Below, one piece after another: positions 49,665-60,700 of a stretch of 64,000 nucleotides of DNA. Location: the NCBI GenBank assembly GCA_033220425.1, contig CM065650.1, positions 3,658,001 through 3,722,000 on the forward strand, given 5' to 3'. The stretch comes from Lepraria neglecta (Eukaryota > Ascomycota > Lecanoromycetes > Lecanorales > Stereocaulaceae). The notes under the pieces are model-generated. The model ran no database searches, was not told the origin of the DNA, and saw nothing but the letters and a program-made list of their open reading frames with translations. The position numbers and the translations under genes were made by a program. The stretch's first letter is position 1; every line of letters begins with the position of its first letter.

Positions 49665-50594
49665 ATGGCAGCTTCCATGCCCTGCAAAGACTGCGTGTCC
49701 GGAACCCTGCACGAAGGAACGCCTGCTGGCAAAGTGGAAACAATCCATAGCCTCCCAACATATGTGACTGAACCTCCTAATGGTGCTACACCAAAGGGAA
49801 TCGTAGTCATCATACCCGATGCTTTCGGCTGGACGCTGGTGAATTCGAGGATTCTGGCGGATAGGTACGCGGAACGGGGAGGGTTTACGGTTTATCTTCC
49901 TGATTTCATGGATGGCTACGTTGTCGATGCCAGTCTGCTGGATGTGATACACACAGTCACCAATCCCACATTGCCTATCTATCATAAGATGTACGTCCTC
50001 CTTCCTATCCTCTCACATTCTACCTCCAGCCTCCTCTGCTAACAATTGTCCTTTGCCTCCAGCTTCCCAGGCCTCAGAGCAATAACAAACATGATACCCT
50101 TCCTCTACAGCACCCGCCAATCCCTAACTCTCCCACGAATCCTCTCCTTCTTCACCGCCCTCCGCACCTCTACTCCCCTCCCAATCGGCACAGCCGGTTT
50201 CTGCTGGGGCGGCAAATACGTCGTCCTCCTCTGCGCCGACACCGAGAAAACCGCCTCCGGCGCCTCCTTAATAGATGCAGGTTACACAGCGCACCCTTCA
50301 AGTCTCGTAATGCCCACAGATATCGAGAATGTGAAATTGCCGCTTTGTATTAGCAATGGGACGCTGGATATTCAACTCAAGCCGGATCACATGGAGAAGA
50401 TTAAGGGGATTTTTGAGGGGAAGGAGAAGGAGTTTGGGGATGGGAAGTTTGAGATGAATGTAATTGAGGGGGCAAAGCATGGGTTTGCTGTGAGGGGGAA
50501 TCCGGGGGATGAGGAGGAGATGAAGAGGGGGCAGTTGGCGGAGGATCAGGCTGTGGGGTTCTTTGGGAGGTGGTTGGTAAAGGAGAAGGCGTGA
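49665..50594 (+). CDS. Dienelactone hydrolase family protein
   Basis: Exons 49665-49990 and 50063-50594 give 285 residues; the intron is GTACGT...CTCCAG and joins YHKI to FPGLRA. The fold is alpha/beta hydrolase with the Cys-His-Asp triad of this family: Cys in GTAGFCWGGKY, Asp in NGTLDIQ and His in AKHGFAVRG. The N-terminus has CKDCVSGTLHEGTPAGK, common in fungal members, and PDAFGWTLVNSRILADRYA precedes the DFMDG segment. Bacterial relatives open dienelactone in chloroaromatic breakdown. Fungal members have varied or unknown ester/lactone substrates, so the natural substrate is not assigned. There is no signal peptide, so it is probably cytosolic. Codon use in the second exon is very G-rich near the end (GGGGATGGGAAG runs), but the protein is normal. 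Confidence 0.92.
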
Positions 50595-51139
50595 GGTGGG
50601 AGGATCAGGCTGTGGGTTTTTGGAGAGGGCGTGAGGGCAAGCTGAGGTATAGTGATATTGTTTTCATGCGAGGGGAGCTGTATACCATGTGATGTTGGTC
50701 TCGATTAGGGGCATGAAGAGAGAGCGTTTTGCTCAAAGCTTTTGTCTTGGTTGCTGAAGTCTTTTTGTGTCAGTGCCATTTCTCAAGGAGAACAAGGTCT
50801 TAATGAAGGCTTTCGCCATTTTGATGAAGCTCCCTTCTGCGCCAATCGCGCGTCCGTCCATACGATATCCTTCCAGTGAGAAGTCGAAGCCATCTGATCA
50901 TGAGTCCGTCAATAGCAACAATTTCTAGAGTGATAGAAGACCATCATCCCCTGCGAAAGCCGGTTCTAGTTAGCATTGCGACCCGGTATGAATTGGCCTG
51001 GAAAATGCCATCTCGTCCGTCGCCCAGTGTACAAGATTGTGGTTCTAGAAAATTGCTCTATCGTTTCATCCGCCTGGAAAAGCATACAAAGGGTGCTCGG
51101 TGCCATGCTCGTTAAGTGTGTGCCAGGTTAGTTTAATGC
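50595..51139. other. Convergent intergenic region, no supported gene
   Basis: 3' ends of the dienelactone hydrolase gene (plus) and of dbp5 (minus) face each other. A partial repeat of the hydrolase end, GTGGGAGGATCAGGCTGTGGG near 50594, echoes GGAGGATCAGGCTGTGGGGT just upstream at 50539. Nothing else is seen. Confidence 0.6.
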
Positions 51140-52915
51140 TCACATGTTAATATCGGTCGGCGCACCAGCCTTGTTGTAGTCTGCGCTAGCGCGCGTGCTC
51201 TTGATGACCTTCTTGATGATAGTCTCGACCTTGTCCCAGTCGTTGTGTGGAAGCGGGGTCATCTCGATAGCAAAGTAGTCTGAGATCTCCTTGATCATGT
51301 GATGGCTCCGTGGACCGGTGATCAGGCTGATGGAGACACCCACACGTCCGAAGCGTCCAGTGCGTCCGATACGATGAAGATAGGTTTGGGGGTCAGCATT
51401 ACCACGTCCGTCATCCGGAAGATCCTGTACAGCAGTCAGTCACTATAAAGAAAGAGCGAATGTGAAAGACCTACGTAGTTAATGACGAGAGAAACTGTTT
51501 GGACGTCAATACCGCGAGCGAGGACGTTGGTAGCGATCAATACTTTGGATTGGCCGGAGCGGAAGGAGTCGATGATAACGTCGCGCTGAGTTCCATCGAA
51601 TTCGCCGGTAAGGCAAGCAACTGTATGGCCTTCTTCGTTCATACGTCTCTCAATCTCAAGAGCGGTCTTACGAGTCTGAACAAGATTAGCTGAAGCAAGC
51701 AAGATCGAACTGGAAGTAGCTTACTCTCACGAAGATGATAGACGATCCGACAGTCATGAGACCGTACAGACGTATCAATGAGTCATACTTGTCTGTCTCG
51801 GTTGGGCAATTAAGATACAGTTGCTTGATGCCGTCAACAGTGAGCTCCTCATGTCGGAGAGTGATTGTATTCGAATTGGGAGCGAATTTACTTGCGTATT
51901 CGACGACGTGATCAGGGAAGGTAGCTGAGAATAAGACAACCTGAACGTTCCTGGGCAAAAGACTTGAATAAAAATTAGTCGAAAGCAGAGAGATCAGTTA
52001 AGCATAGACCTACTGCTTGACGCGGATGCACTGATCGCCAAGGCCCTGTTGGTCCAACATATTGTCCGCCTCATCAAGCACAAGAATCTTGATGTTGGTG
52101 GCATCCAATTGACGACGTCGTATGAGATCCATAGTAGTTCCTGGAGTACCGATGACAACCTGGCCAGTGATGTGCTTTCCACGCTCTGATTTCTCAACAG
52201 GAATAGAAGCTTCCACTTTCAGGAGGGGAAGGGATTGGCCCATGACTTGACAGACTCCCATGATTTGACGAGCAAGCTCGCGGCTCGGAGCAAGCACCAT
52301 TGCTTGAGGCTTGTTTACCATGCCATCAGAAAAGTCAAGACGGGCGAGGATGTTGAGAATGAAAGCAGCAGTCTTTCCGGTTCCTGACTGGGATTGGCCA
52401 ATCATATTCTGGGGTGGGTTGATCAGAAGAAGAGGCAAAGCCTTCTCCTGGATCTTGGAAGGCTTAGTGAAGCGCATCTGGTAGATCCCCATCAATATTT
52501 TGTCGTCCCTAATTAGTTCGTCAGATTTTAGGTGGGTGGTATAGCATGGTTTGACTCACAAGCCAAGCTCTTCGAACGATTTGATGGAATGAAGCGGATT
52601 GCCAGAATCCTTCTGCAGGTCGCTGAGCTGGACATCAACTTCATAGCTTGGTTCGTAGATTCCAGAGGCTCCACCCCCTTCGTGGGTAGCTCCATCAGTC
52701 TGAGATTTAGCCAAGCTGCTCATCTCCTCCTCAGCCTTGGCCTCTACTGTCGAAGGTCCAGAATTAGTATCTGCCGCAGAAGTCTCGTCCGCCCAAGATT
52801 CTGGTCCGCCAGTAACGGAGGTGGATGCAGCTATTTTCGTACCGGTAGAAGCTCCTGCGCCCCCCTCAGTCTGGCCATTCTGAGGCTTGGAAATACGATC
52901 CTCCAGTGAAGCCAT
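51140..52915 (-). CDS. dbp5: DEAD-box ATP-dependent RNA helicase Dbp5
   Basis: Exons 52915-52560, 52508-52014, 51962-51725, 51675-51475 and 51424-51140 give 524 residues. Dbp5 remodels mRNPs at the cytoplasmic face of the nuclear pore, activated by Gle1 and IP6, and also acts in translation termination. The first 90 residues are an acidic/Ala/Gly/Thr-rich tail. Then come the Q motif ([13 protein letters not shown]), motif I SQSGTGKT, Ia APSRELARQ, Ib GTPG, II DEAD, III SAT (FSATFP), [18 protein letters not shown] and [10 protein letters not shown]. The order and the C-terminal [17 protein letters not shown] are typical of Dbp5 rather than eIF4A. Splice junctions all keep frame. The tail before the Q motif is somewhat longer than in yeast. 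Confidence 0.96.
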
Positions 52916-53533
52916 GGTGGATTCCGCTCCGTGCTTAGTCCGCCTTTAGAAGAGGGATAGCAGGGAAAGAACAACAGATGCTTGCTGAAGCTTGTTGTCT
53001 GTACAAGCTGTTCAGACACAGAAGATTGATATCTTGTCCAGATGGTAGAAAAGGAAACGAAATGAGGCCAGGTAATACAGATTTGTGGGATCCGTCCCAA
53101 GCTAGCGTCTAGTGCCTTGGCATTAGGTATCAACAAACTTCACGCACTGACGCTTTCCAAATTACAAGATCAAAAATTGTGGTTCAAAGTTTCAAAGATT
53201 GCTGGAACCCATCAAAGACAACGAGGTAAGCGTTCTGAAGCCACCAGATACCTGCGGACCATTAAGCTCGCCGGGCACCTTGCCTTTCACCGTTAGCGCC
53301 GGGTACTGACGATCCAGCGAGCCAGCCTAATTCGCAATGCCTCTCGATTGGGCTCATGAGGCCTTCCCGCTCTGCATTACTGCACTCTTCGTTACGCAAA
53401 ACTACTTTGTATTCTAGTATATCTTTCCACAAGCCCCAACTTTCATGATCTTCACGCCCCTCGTCGTCTATGTCGTTTACGTTACCCAAATCAGAAAGTT
53501 GATTGCTGAGCCCCGCCGAGCCATGCGATAGCG
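52916..53533. other. Divergent promoter region between dbp5 and bzz1
   Basis: The two genes point away from each other and share this 618-bp region. No gene is seen in it. Short frames on both strands overlap and lack domain support. Confidence 0.65.
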
Positions 53534-55971
53534 ATGGCCGAGGTGGACATAGCGCCGAGATTCGGCGCAGAGCTGAAAGACGGCTTCAAACCAGTCAATG
53601 CCTGGATTTCAAACGGGGTTGCGTGGCTCGACGATATACAACAATTCTACAGGGAGCGAGCAGCAATCGAGAAGGAATACAGCTCCAAGCTTTATGGGTT
53701 GGCCAAGAAGAACTTTGAGAAGAAAGCAAAGAGATCCAGCAGCCTAAGTGTGGGCGACACACCAAGCTTGACACCTGGATCATTAGAATGGTGAGCCTGG
53801 ATTCCGCTGACCTTGAGTTTACTGCGCTGAAACCCTTACTACAGTGCTTCCCTGACTACATGGACCACGCAACTCTCCGTCCTTGAGTCAAGGGCTGCCG
53901 AGCATGACAGATATTCCGCCGAACTCATCCTACAAATCGCAGACCCACTTAAGAACCTTGCCGCTCGATACGAAGAATTACGGAAGAGTCATGCGGAATA
54001 CGCGTCTAAGCTAGAAAGAGAACGAGACATGTCATATGGAGATCTGAAGAAGACCAAAGGCCGTTACGATGGAGCTTGTCAAGAAGTGGAGAATCGACGG
54101 AAAAAAACCGAATCGTCGTTCGATCATGGCAAGAACAAAGCTCAGAGTGCCTATCAACAGCAGGTCATGGATATGCACAATGTGAAGGTAAGCCGACCCA
54201 CCATGAAGGCAGTAGGATCATCTGTGTCAAGAGGATGATTGAAGTGTGCTGACGAACCCAGAATACCTATTTAATCAACATCAATGTGACGAACAAACAA
54301 AAGTCGAAATATTATCACGAATACGTTCCCGAGCTGCTAGACGTAAGAGGTCCAATGCCCCTGTCATTACATCCTGTACATTTTCTGACCGCGTTCAAGA
54401 GTTTACAAGACCTCTCGGAGACTCGAGTTAGCCAAGTCAACTCACTGTGGTTACTTGCTGTTCAGCTTGAAACATCTGCCCTCACGCGAAGCACAAATCA
54501 TCTACATCACCTCAGCTCCGAGATCCCACGCAACGATCCCAAATTGGATTCCATGATGTTTGTACGGCATAACGTAGCACCATGGCAAGAACCGCAGGAC
54601 ATGGTTTTCGAGCCTAGTCCAGTTTGGCTTGACGACAGCGCAATGGCTACTGATGAGACGGCCAAGATCTACTTGAGAAACTTACTTGGCAAAAGCAAGG
54701 GCCAATTGCGGGAGCTCAAGCAAGAGGTCGACAATAAAAGGAGAGAAGTTGAGAACATCAAACGAATACGGCGAAGCATAAGAGAAGGCAAAGACAAACG
54801 GGATGAAGTGGAACTTGTGAAGGCAATGTTCTCTTTGCAGGAGACCCTTCATCAAATCGAACGCAAGCGACTGACCGCCGAAGTCGAGACTCACACAATC
54901 ACATTTACCGTTGGCGACGTATCACTCGGGGCACAGAATCATCAATTCAAGTCCCAGACTTTCAAAGTACCCACTAATTGTGACCTTTGCGGCGAAAGAA
55001 TATGGGGTCTATCAGCGAAAGGTTTCGACTGTCGAGATTGCGGTTACACATGTCACAGCAAATGCGAGCTGAAAGTCCCCGCCGAATGTCCAGGAGAGCA
55101 GTCGAAAGAAGATAAGAAGAAGCTGAAGGTAGAGAGACAAGCAGCATCAAAAGCTGCTCCTCAGACGAACGGCGGTCAGCACGATAGTGCTAGTGAACTT
55201 CCAGCATTGAGCAGGAGCAACACCATGGATACTCTCAGCTCAGGCTATGCCGCAAGTGCAAATAGATCCGTCTCTGGAAGATTACCCAGCGAAGAACCAA
55301 CTCCCGACGTAGCTAGCGGACCCCAGCCAGCTGCAAGCAAGCCAGCAACATTGAGGAAGAACCGAATCGTTGCACCACCTCCTACTCAGTACATCAGCGA
55401 GATGCCTGCAAATCCTCCCAGCCGCAGTGGCTCGAACACTTCACATCCAACAGAACGACGGGCGAAGATGAATTACACGTATCAAGCAACTTCCGATGGT
55501 GAAGTGTCGGTGGACGAGGGTGACGACGTCACTATCGTTGAACCAGATGGTAAGCTGAACGAAGCCTGTCACTACCTTCAAAGCTGACATTCCTCAGATG
55601 GCTCTGGTTGGACCTCTGTCCGACTCAGCTCCCACAGCACTGGCCTTGTCCCTACCTCCTACCTCGAATTCCTCCCCACCCCACCGCCCTCCGAACGGCC
55701 CATCTCATCCTACTCCAGCTCTTCCGCTTCGCTAGCAGGCAGTATACCCGGCAAGAAGAAAGGACCAGCTGTGGCACCGAAGCGAGGAGCAAAGAAATTG
55801 AAATACGTTGAAGCGTTGTACGATTACGAAGCAAGAAGTGATGCTGAATGGAGCATGAGTGAGGGCGAGAGATTCATCCTTGTCAATAAAGACGGCGGTG
55901 ATGGATGGGCCGATGTGGAAAAGGGAGGGCTGACGAAGAGCGTTCCTGCAAATTACATTCAAGAGGTTTAA
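53534..55971 (+). CDS. bzz1: F-BAR/C1/SH3 actin-regulating protein Bzz1
   Basis: Exons 53534-53790, 53845-54187, 54262-54342, 54400-55549 and 55598-55971 give 734 residues. An F-BAR domain fills about residues 5-290 (FKPVNAWISNGVAWLDDIQQF, RAAIEKEYSSKLYGLAKK), bending membranes. A coiled coil follows at about 370-430. A C1 zinc-binding domain lies near 440-490, with the H-C-C-C-C-H-C-C pattern (HQFKSQTF, CDLCGERIWG, CRDCGYTCHSKC). Two SH3 domains end the protein (MNYTYQATSDGEVSVDEGDD and VEALYDYEARSDAEWSMSEG). In yeast Bzz1 works with Las17/WASP and type I myosins in actin patches during endocytosis. The third intron, 54343-54399, is 57 nt and stop-free, so an ORF caller would read through it; LLD joined to SLQDL is the conserved sequence. 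Confidence 0.94.
54343..54399 (+). other. Stop-free 57-nt intron inside bzz1
   Basis: Donor GTAAGA, branch-like TTCTGAC and acceptor TTCAAG. The length is a multiple of three with no stop, so both spliced and unspliced RNA keep frame. Retention would insert 19 residues, including PMPLSLHPVHFLT, into the F-BAR domain, between the PELLD and SLQDL segments that are adjacent in the family. Confidence 0.8.
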
Positions 55972-57136
55972 GAGGATCCAATGCGTATGCAGCATTGTCA
56001 GGCGTCCTTTCAGCATTGCATGATATTGAGCGTTCACCCATTAACGTTACCATTCGAAGCTGGAGCTTCTCTTCATTACTCTTTGCGAGAAGCTGCAAGT
56101 CACTCATACCAATACTTAACGTCCGTTTCCTCTCTACATCTTTTGAAGATGATCGTTCTATTGGGCAAATACCTTGTCTCCGCATCGTTCCTTGCTTATA
56201 CATACATACTGTGCCTTCCTTTTGAGATGTCTAAACATGCAGACTGATGCTCTATACACACGATGCACAAAGAGTGTGCTTGCAAATTACATCCAGACGG
56301 AGTGATCCTTGCGCTCCAGCACGCTCTTGCCGAGCTCCAAACCTTGTCATCGATACCCTGGAATAAATCCTTGCCTGATGCTGTTAGCTGGGCTTGATGT
56401 CATTTGCTTCATCGCAGCCAAATTCCGAAATAGCAAGGCGTCTTAGAATACTTCGGCGCTGTAAGATACCACTCCCCTTCGTGCTTCTATTGGTTCTAAC
56501 CCTTCCCCGCCACGAGTCACGCGGTCTTCTGTTGCACGCAAATTCGTTACGACTTCGAAGATCGAGATACAGACAACTCTGAAGGTAAAGGTGCACAATT
56601 ACATAGCATTTATTGCATCTCTACGCTCAATCATTCCTTACTACTTCATAGCCCATCCAGAGCCACAGACTCGGTCAAGACATCCTTCACTGATACTTGT
56701 TGTTTCGATAAGTGAAATCCGATAGTCATTCCTTTTCTGCAGGTACCCTACTTCCCCATCTCTGCTTCCTTTCTTGGCATAAAATACGCTCCTGAATTTG
56801 CATCCCTGTGGCCCATGGAGTGTGTTTCAGCCAAGTGCCAGAAAGCTTCGGCACGTAAACACCCTTACCTCTTTCACCTTTGTCCCTCGCATGTTTGCTA
56901 CCGTGGGATTTGATTGCCTCCAGTGTTAGGGCGCCATTGATCCCCTGTGTTGGCAAAAGGGCTAAAAGACTACCACCACATAACGGCAACCTGGCATCAC
57001 GCTCCACATTGGGTGATATCCTAAACACCATACATTCAGGTACTTACGCCAGGTGGCGGCTGACCTCGCCACAGTCTATTCTATTCAGAGCTCCAAACAG
57101 TATCGTAAGTACATACCCTACATTTACGCCGTCAAG
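55972..57136. other. Intergenic 3' of bzz1, no supported gene
   Basis: The first few hundred bases are the 3' flank of bzz1. The remaining short frames lack start, splice and domain support. Confidence 0.5.
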
Positions 57137-57724
57137 ATGCCTCCTGAGCGCTCATGCCGCAAATCAGACAAAGACTTGAAGAAATTCACCGCACCAAAAC
57201 CAAAGAGTAGGTCGGGTTTTTTTTACTTTCTGTGTCGCTTTATCATATGAAGCAGGCCAGACGACTTGCGAATCCGAGGAGCGAACTGTGAACAATACGC
57301 GGTGCAAACGCCTCCACCGCCTTCTCGCGAGGCCTGATCGCCGTGGTTTGAGCGAGGAAGCTTGGCACCAACTCCATCTCCTCTACTCCAAAATTGATCC
57401 GGTAGGCGATAAACCTACGGGCTCGGAGCTGGATTTAGAGGCCTTGGAGTTCCATATGAGACTCCTCCATTGCCTTGCTTCCCTAGCCTCTCCCACGAAG
57501 CTCGAGCCCTTATCCATGTACTCAAACCAGATATGGCGAATAACCAGGATCCCCAAGACCTCATGGATCGCCAACCACGATCGAAAGAGCTTGGTTACAG
57601 CTCCGACACCAACATAGACGATGAGGACGAACATGATGGCGGCGCCAGGAATGCTAGGAGAGACGATGATGACCACGATGTGCAAGAGGAAGACGATATG
57701 CAAGAGCAATACGATGTTCTCTGA
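57137..57724 (+). pseudogene. Small unknown gene or remnant with acidic tail
   Basis: The ATG at 57137 starts MPPERSCRKSDKDLKKFT. A donor GTAGGT at 57207 and acceptor GAAGCAG at 57255 lead in frame to a segment with RGLSEEAWHQLHLLYSKIDP. That frame runs to 57617 (143 residues in all). From about 57.47 kb the next frame looks more natural (SLSHEARALIHVLKPDMA and an Asp/Glu-rich end at 57724). No intron joins the two, so the gene is either broken or the second half is chance. I do not recognise it. Confidence 0.35.
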
Positions 57725-60700
57725 TACGGTGGCGTTGACAGTGGTCACAAAAGAGTCTCCATAGCAATTTAGCCTTCCTGTGGACTGACTTCGTGAAGAC
57801 CGTCACCGTTTTTCCGTGGAGATGGTTTGCTTCACCACCTCTATATCATTTCAAACACGCTATTGTATCACACAAAAACGTTCTGATCATTCCAAAGCTC
57901 AAGCATTCAGCAAAAGCTATTGAATTCTGCGACCACTGTAGAGTTTTAATCCCATCAGACGGAAATGTGGCATGATGACGGCGTCCTATCGAAGGGAATT
58001 ACCAGTGGAATTTACAGGGAGATTTACCACTCTACCGGGCCTAATCGAGCGTATTTCAGGCTTCGAAGCACAACTCAACCAGAGATTGCAGCAGGATTTC
58101 GCCCGTATCGACGCCATAACGGCGATGAAGATGGAGAATGGGATGCATAAGACGGGCTATGCCTAGAAGGAGGTGAAGGACGCTTATGGGAGGAAGGTTG
58201 AGGGAGTCCTACATTGAGAACTTCAAAATCCGGTCAAAGAAAATGGGAGCTTCCTACCCGTTCAGTAACGACGTCTCTAGATTATACCCCAAATACATCA
58301 ACATCTTCAGAGCAACAATCATCATCTCGGTCTTCTGCGTCGTCTATACCCCATGAAACATCATTAAGAACGCTGCCGGTCTCCTCGCCTAACATCGTCT
58401 GTTCTACGGTGATATTTCGTCTTGCTTAGAGGTGGCTTTATACTTCACGATCTGTCAACAGCTGCACCTTCATTTGGGAATGTTAAACCCAGTTGGCTGT
58501 CCTTCTCTGCTTTTTAAATTCGAATCCGTTACTGATCTTCATTATGTTAAGTGTCGTTCTTTTCTTGATTTTGAAGAACTCGTGCTAAAGTGACAGAGCA
58601 TACAGAGCAAAGTCGGTTCTCGAGGCAAATAACTACAGTTGCAGGACATGCGCATGCTATAACCCTGTCCGACATCTAAGAATCTCCGCAGCTGGCAGCA
58701 CCTAGGCACGCGAGCCAGATTGCTACCAGAGGTTCGCCTTATGATTTGGAGAGATCTTATGAAGAGGATCGAGCAACCAGTGAAATAGGCAAAGACCAGC
58801 ACACCACCCTCTCTTCTCGCGATAATGAAATATAGCCGCAGATCGTGCTCAAGGTGATTTGTCCCTCTCTGGGTAAGCATAGCAGCTATATTTACCTTCT
58901 ACAGCTCGAAAACATTCCCTTACACTAGTCACGAAGCCTCAATCTAGCTCGTCTCAACCACAGACCAACGAGCTCATGCCTGAATCTAAGTCCGATCACT
59001 ACTGCCTACGAGGTCTTTTCTCGAGAATACCCATTTCGTGATGCGGACTCCTTGAGTCGCTCACGTTGCTCCCAGCCAGCATGGCCCGACCTCACTGGCG
59101 GCATTGCCACTTTGTCTACGAGAATCGGGTCATAATGTGCCGCTTTTGGCATTAAGTGCTCAGTCAATGGGTAAGATACACACTATTTGAGCTCGTTTTC
59201 GAAGTCATCGCCAACTCAGATTGCGGGAATGATAGCTTTGGCTATTATGAGGATCTCATACCCTCTGTTTGGAATCCGAGACTTAATGCCGTCGTCCAAT
59301 GAAAATTGGCTCCCCAAGGGAATGAAATAATTTTATAAGCCAAGCACCTTCTAAATTTGAAATTTTCTTGATGGCAGACAGTTGGGTCACTGGCTCGATT
59401 TTAATGCGCTGGGAAAGCATGGAAATGCTTGGGTTCGGCTCAACATTACTTACGAATTTGCATGCTTCGTTTCGGAGTGGACAAGTCTCTTCTAATGAGC
59501 AGAGCATACTTGACCGTCTTATTGGCAACCAACTTAGCTACTAAGCCGTCCTTTCGTCACTGATCTTCGGAATTCGATGTTTGTCCTACCAGCATCAGAA
59601 CTAGAAGCGTCAAAGCTCATGAGAGAGAAACATGGGATAGTGAAAGGCCACCTGGCGATGTAAGTGTGGTTAAAGATCCACATTTATAGCTGGAGGAACT
59701 ACTCAAAGGTGTACTTTTCGTTTTGACTCTGCTTCCACGGAAATTCTTCATCGATGCCAGCAGTGCAAGCCGAGCAGAGCAAAGCTTACCATGGCTGAGA
59801 AATACAAAGTGGGCAGAAGTACGGATGACTTTAAGAGATGGCTTACCAGTTCTGCCGAGGACTGGCTCCTAATCATTCATACCACCGACGATCCTTCGCT
59901 GGACTTAGAGACGCGATAAAGAGGGCATGCATTCAGCGAACCCCAGACGATGAAAGTACCCTCGCACTGCATTTAAACTTCTTTGTGAAATAAGAAAATA
60001 CCAACCTTGCAGACATCAAAACGAGAGGAAAGCGGGCCATGGTCGAATGTACGTGGTCACGACGGGTAATCATGGGACCCTTTGCTTTGGAGAATGAGCG
60101 GGTAGGGTTGCGTCCATATATGCGGCTTTCCACTGCCCTTAACCTCATATGACGGTTCTGATTGTGGGTACCTGGATCCTGGAGGACGGACGACCTCCAC
60201 AAGCGTGGTTCAAGATGATGGGGACCATCACGCCTGATCAAAAAGCCATGTCTTCCTAGCAGGCTCCCATAATGTTTTCGTTGCCCGTTTTCTAAATCAT
60301 AGCTCAATTAGTAGTTTACATACGCCTACGTAAACCTTTCCATCCTGGGACAAGCCAGAAGGGCTTGGTGTCAATACGTTATCAGCCACTGAAGAAATCA
60401 TAGTCCTTCTCGCCCATTCCAAACGTCCTACAGAGGACAGAGGAAGCTGGGGGGAGGTTCGGCCGGACACACGTCTCCGGCTGTTCTGATGTGGTAGGCG
60501 CCCATGGAGAAGATCGAACATTTGGGATCAACGTCATTGAATCTGCCCTCAAATTCTTGTTGGTAGTTTTCGAGCTTACCTTCCCAGACTTTAATATTAA
60601 CAATACAGAGCACTTAGAAACATCAACCATGACCTGGGGGATGATCAAAGATGGGAGAATTGCCAGTCAGAATGAAAGACTGAAACAATGGCTAGAAATT

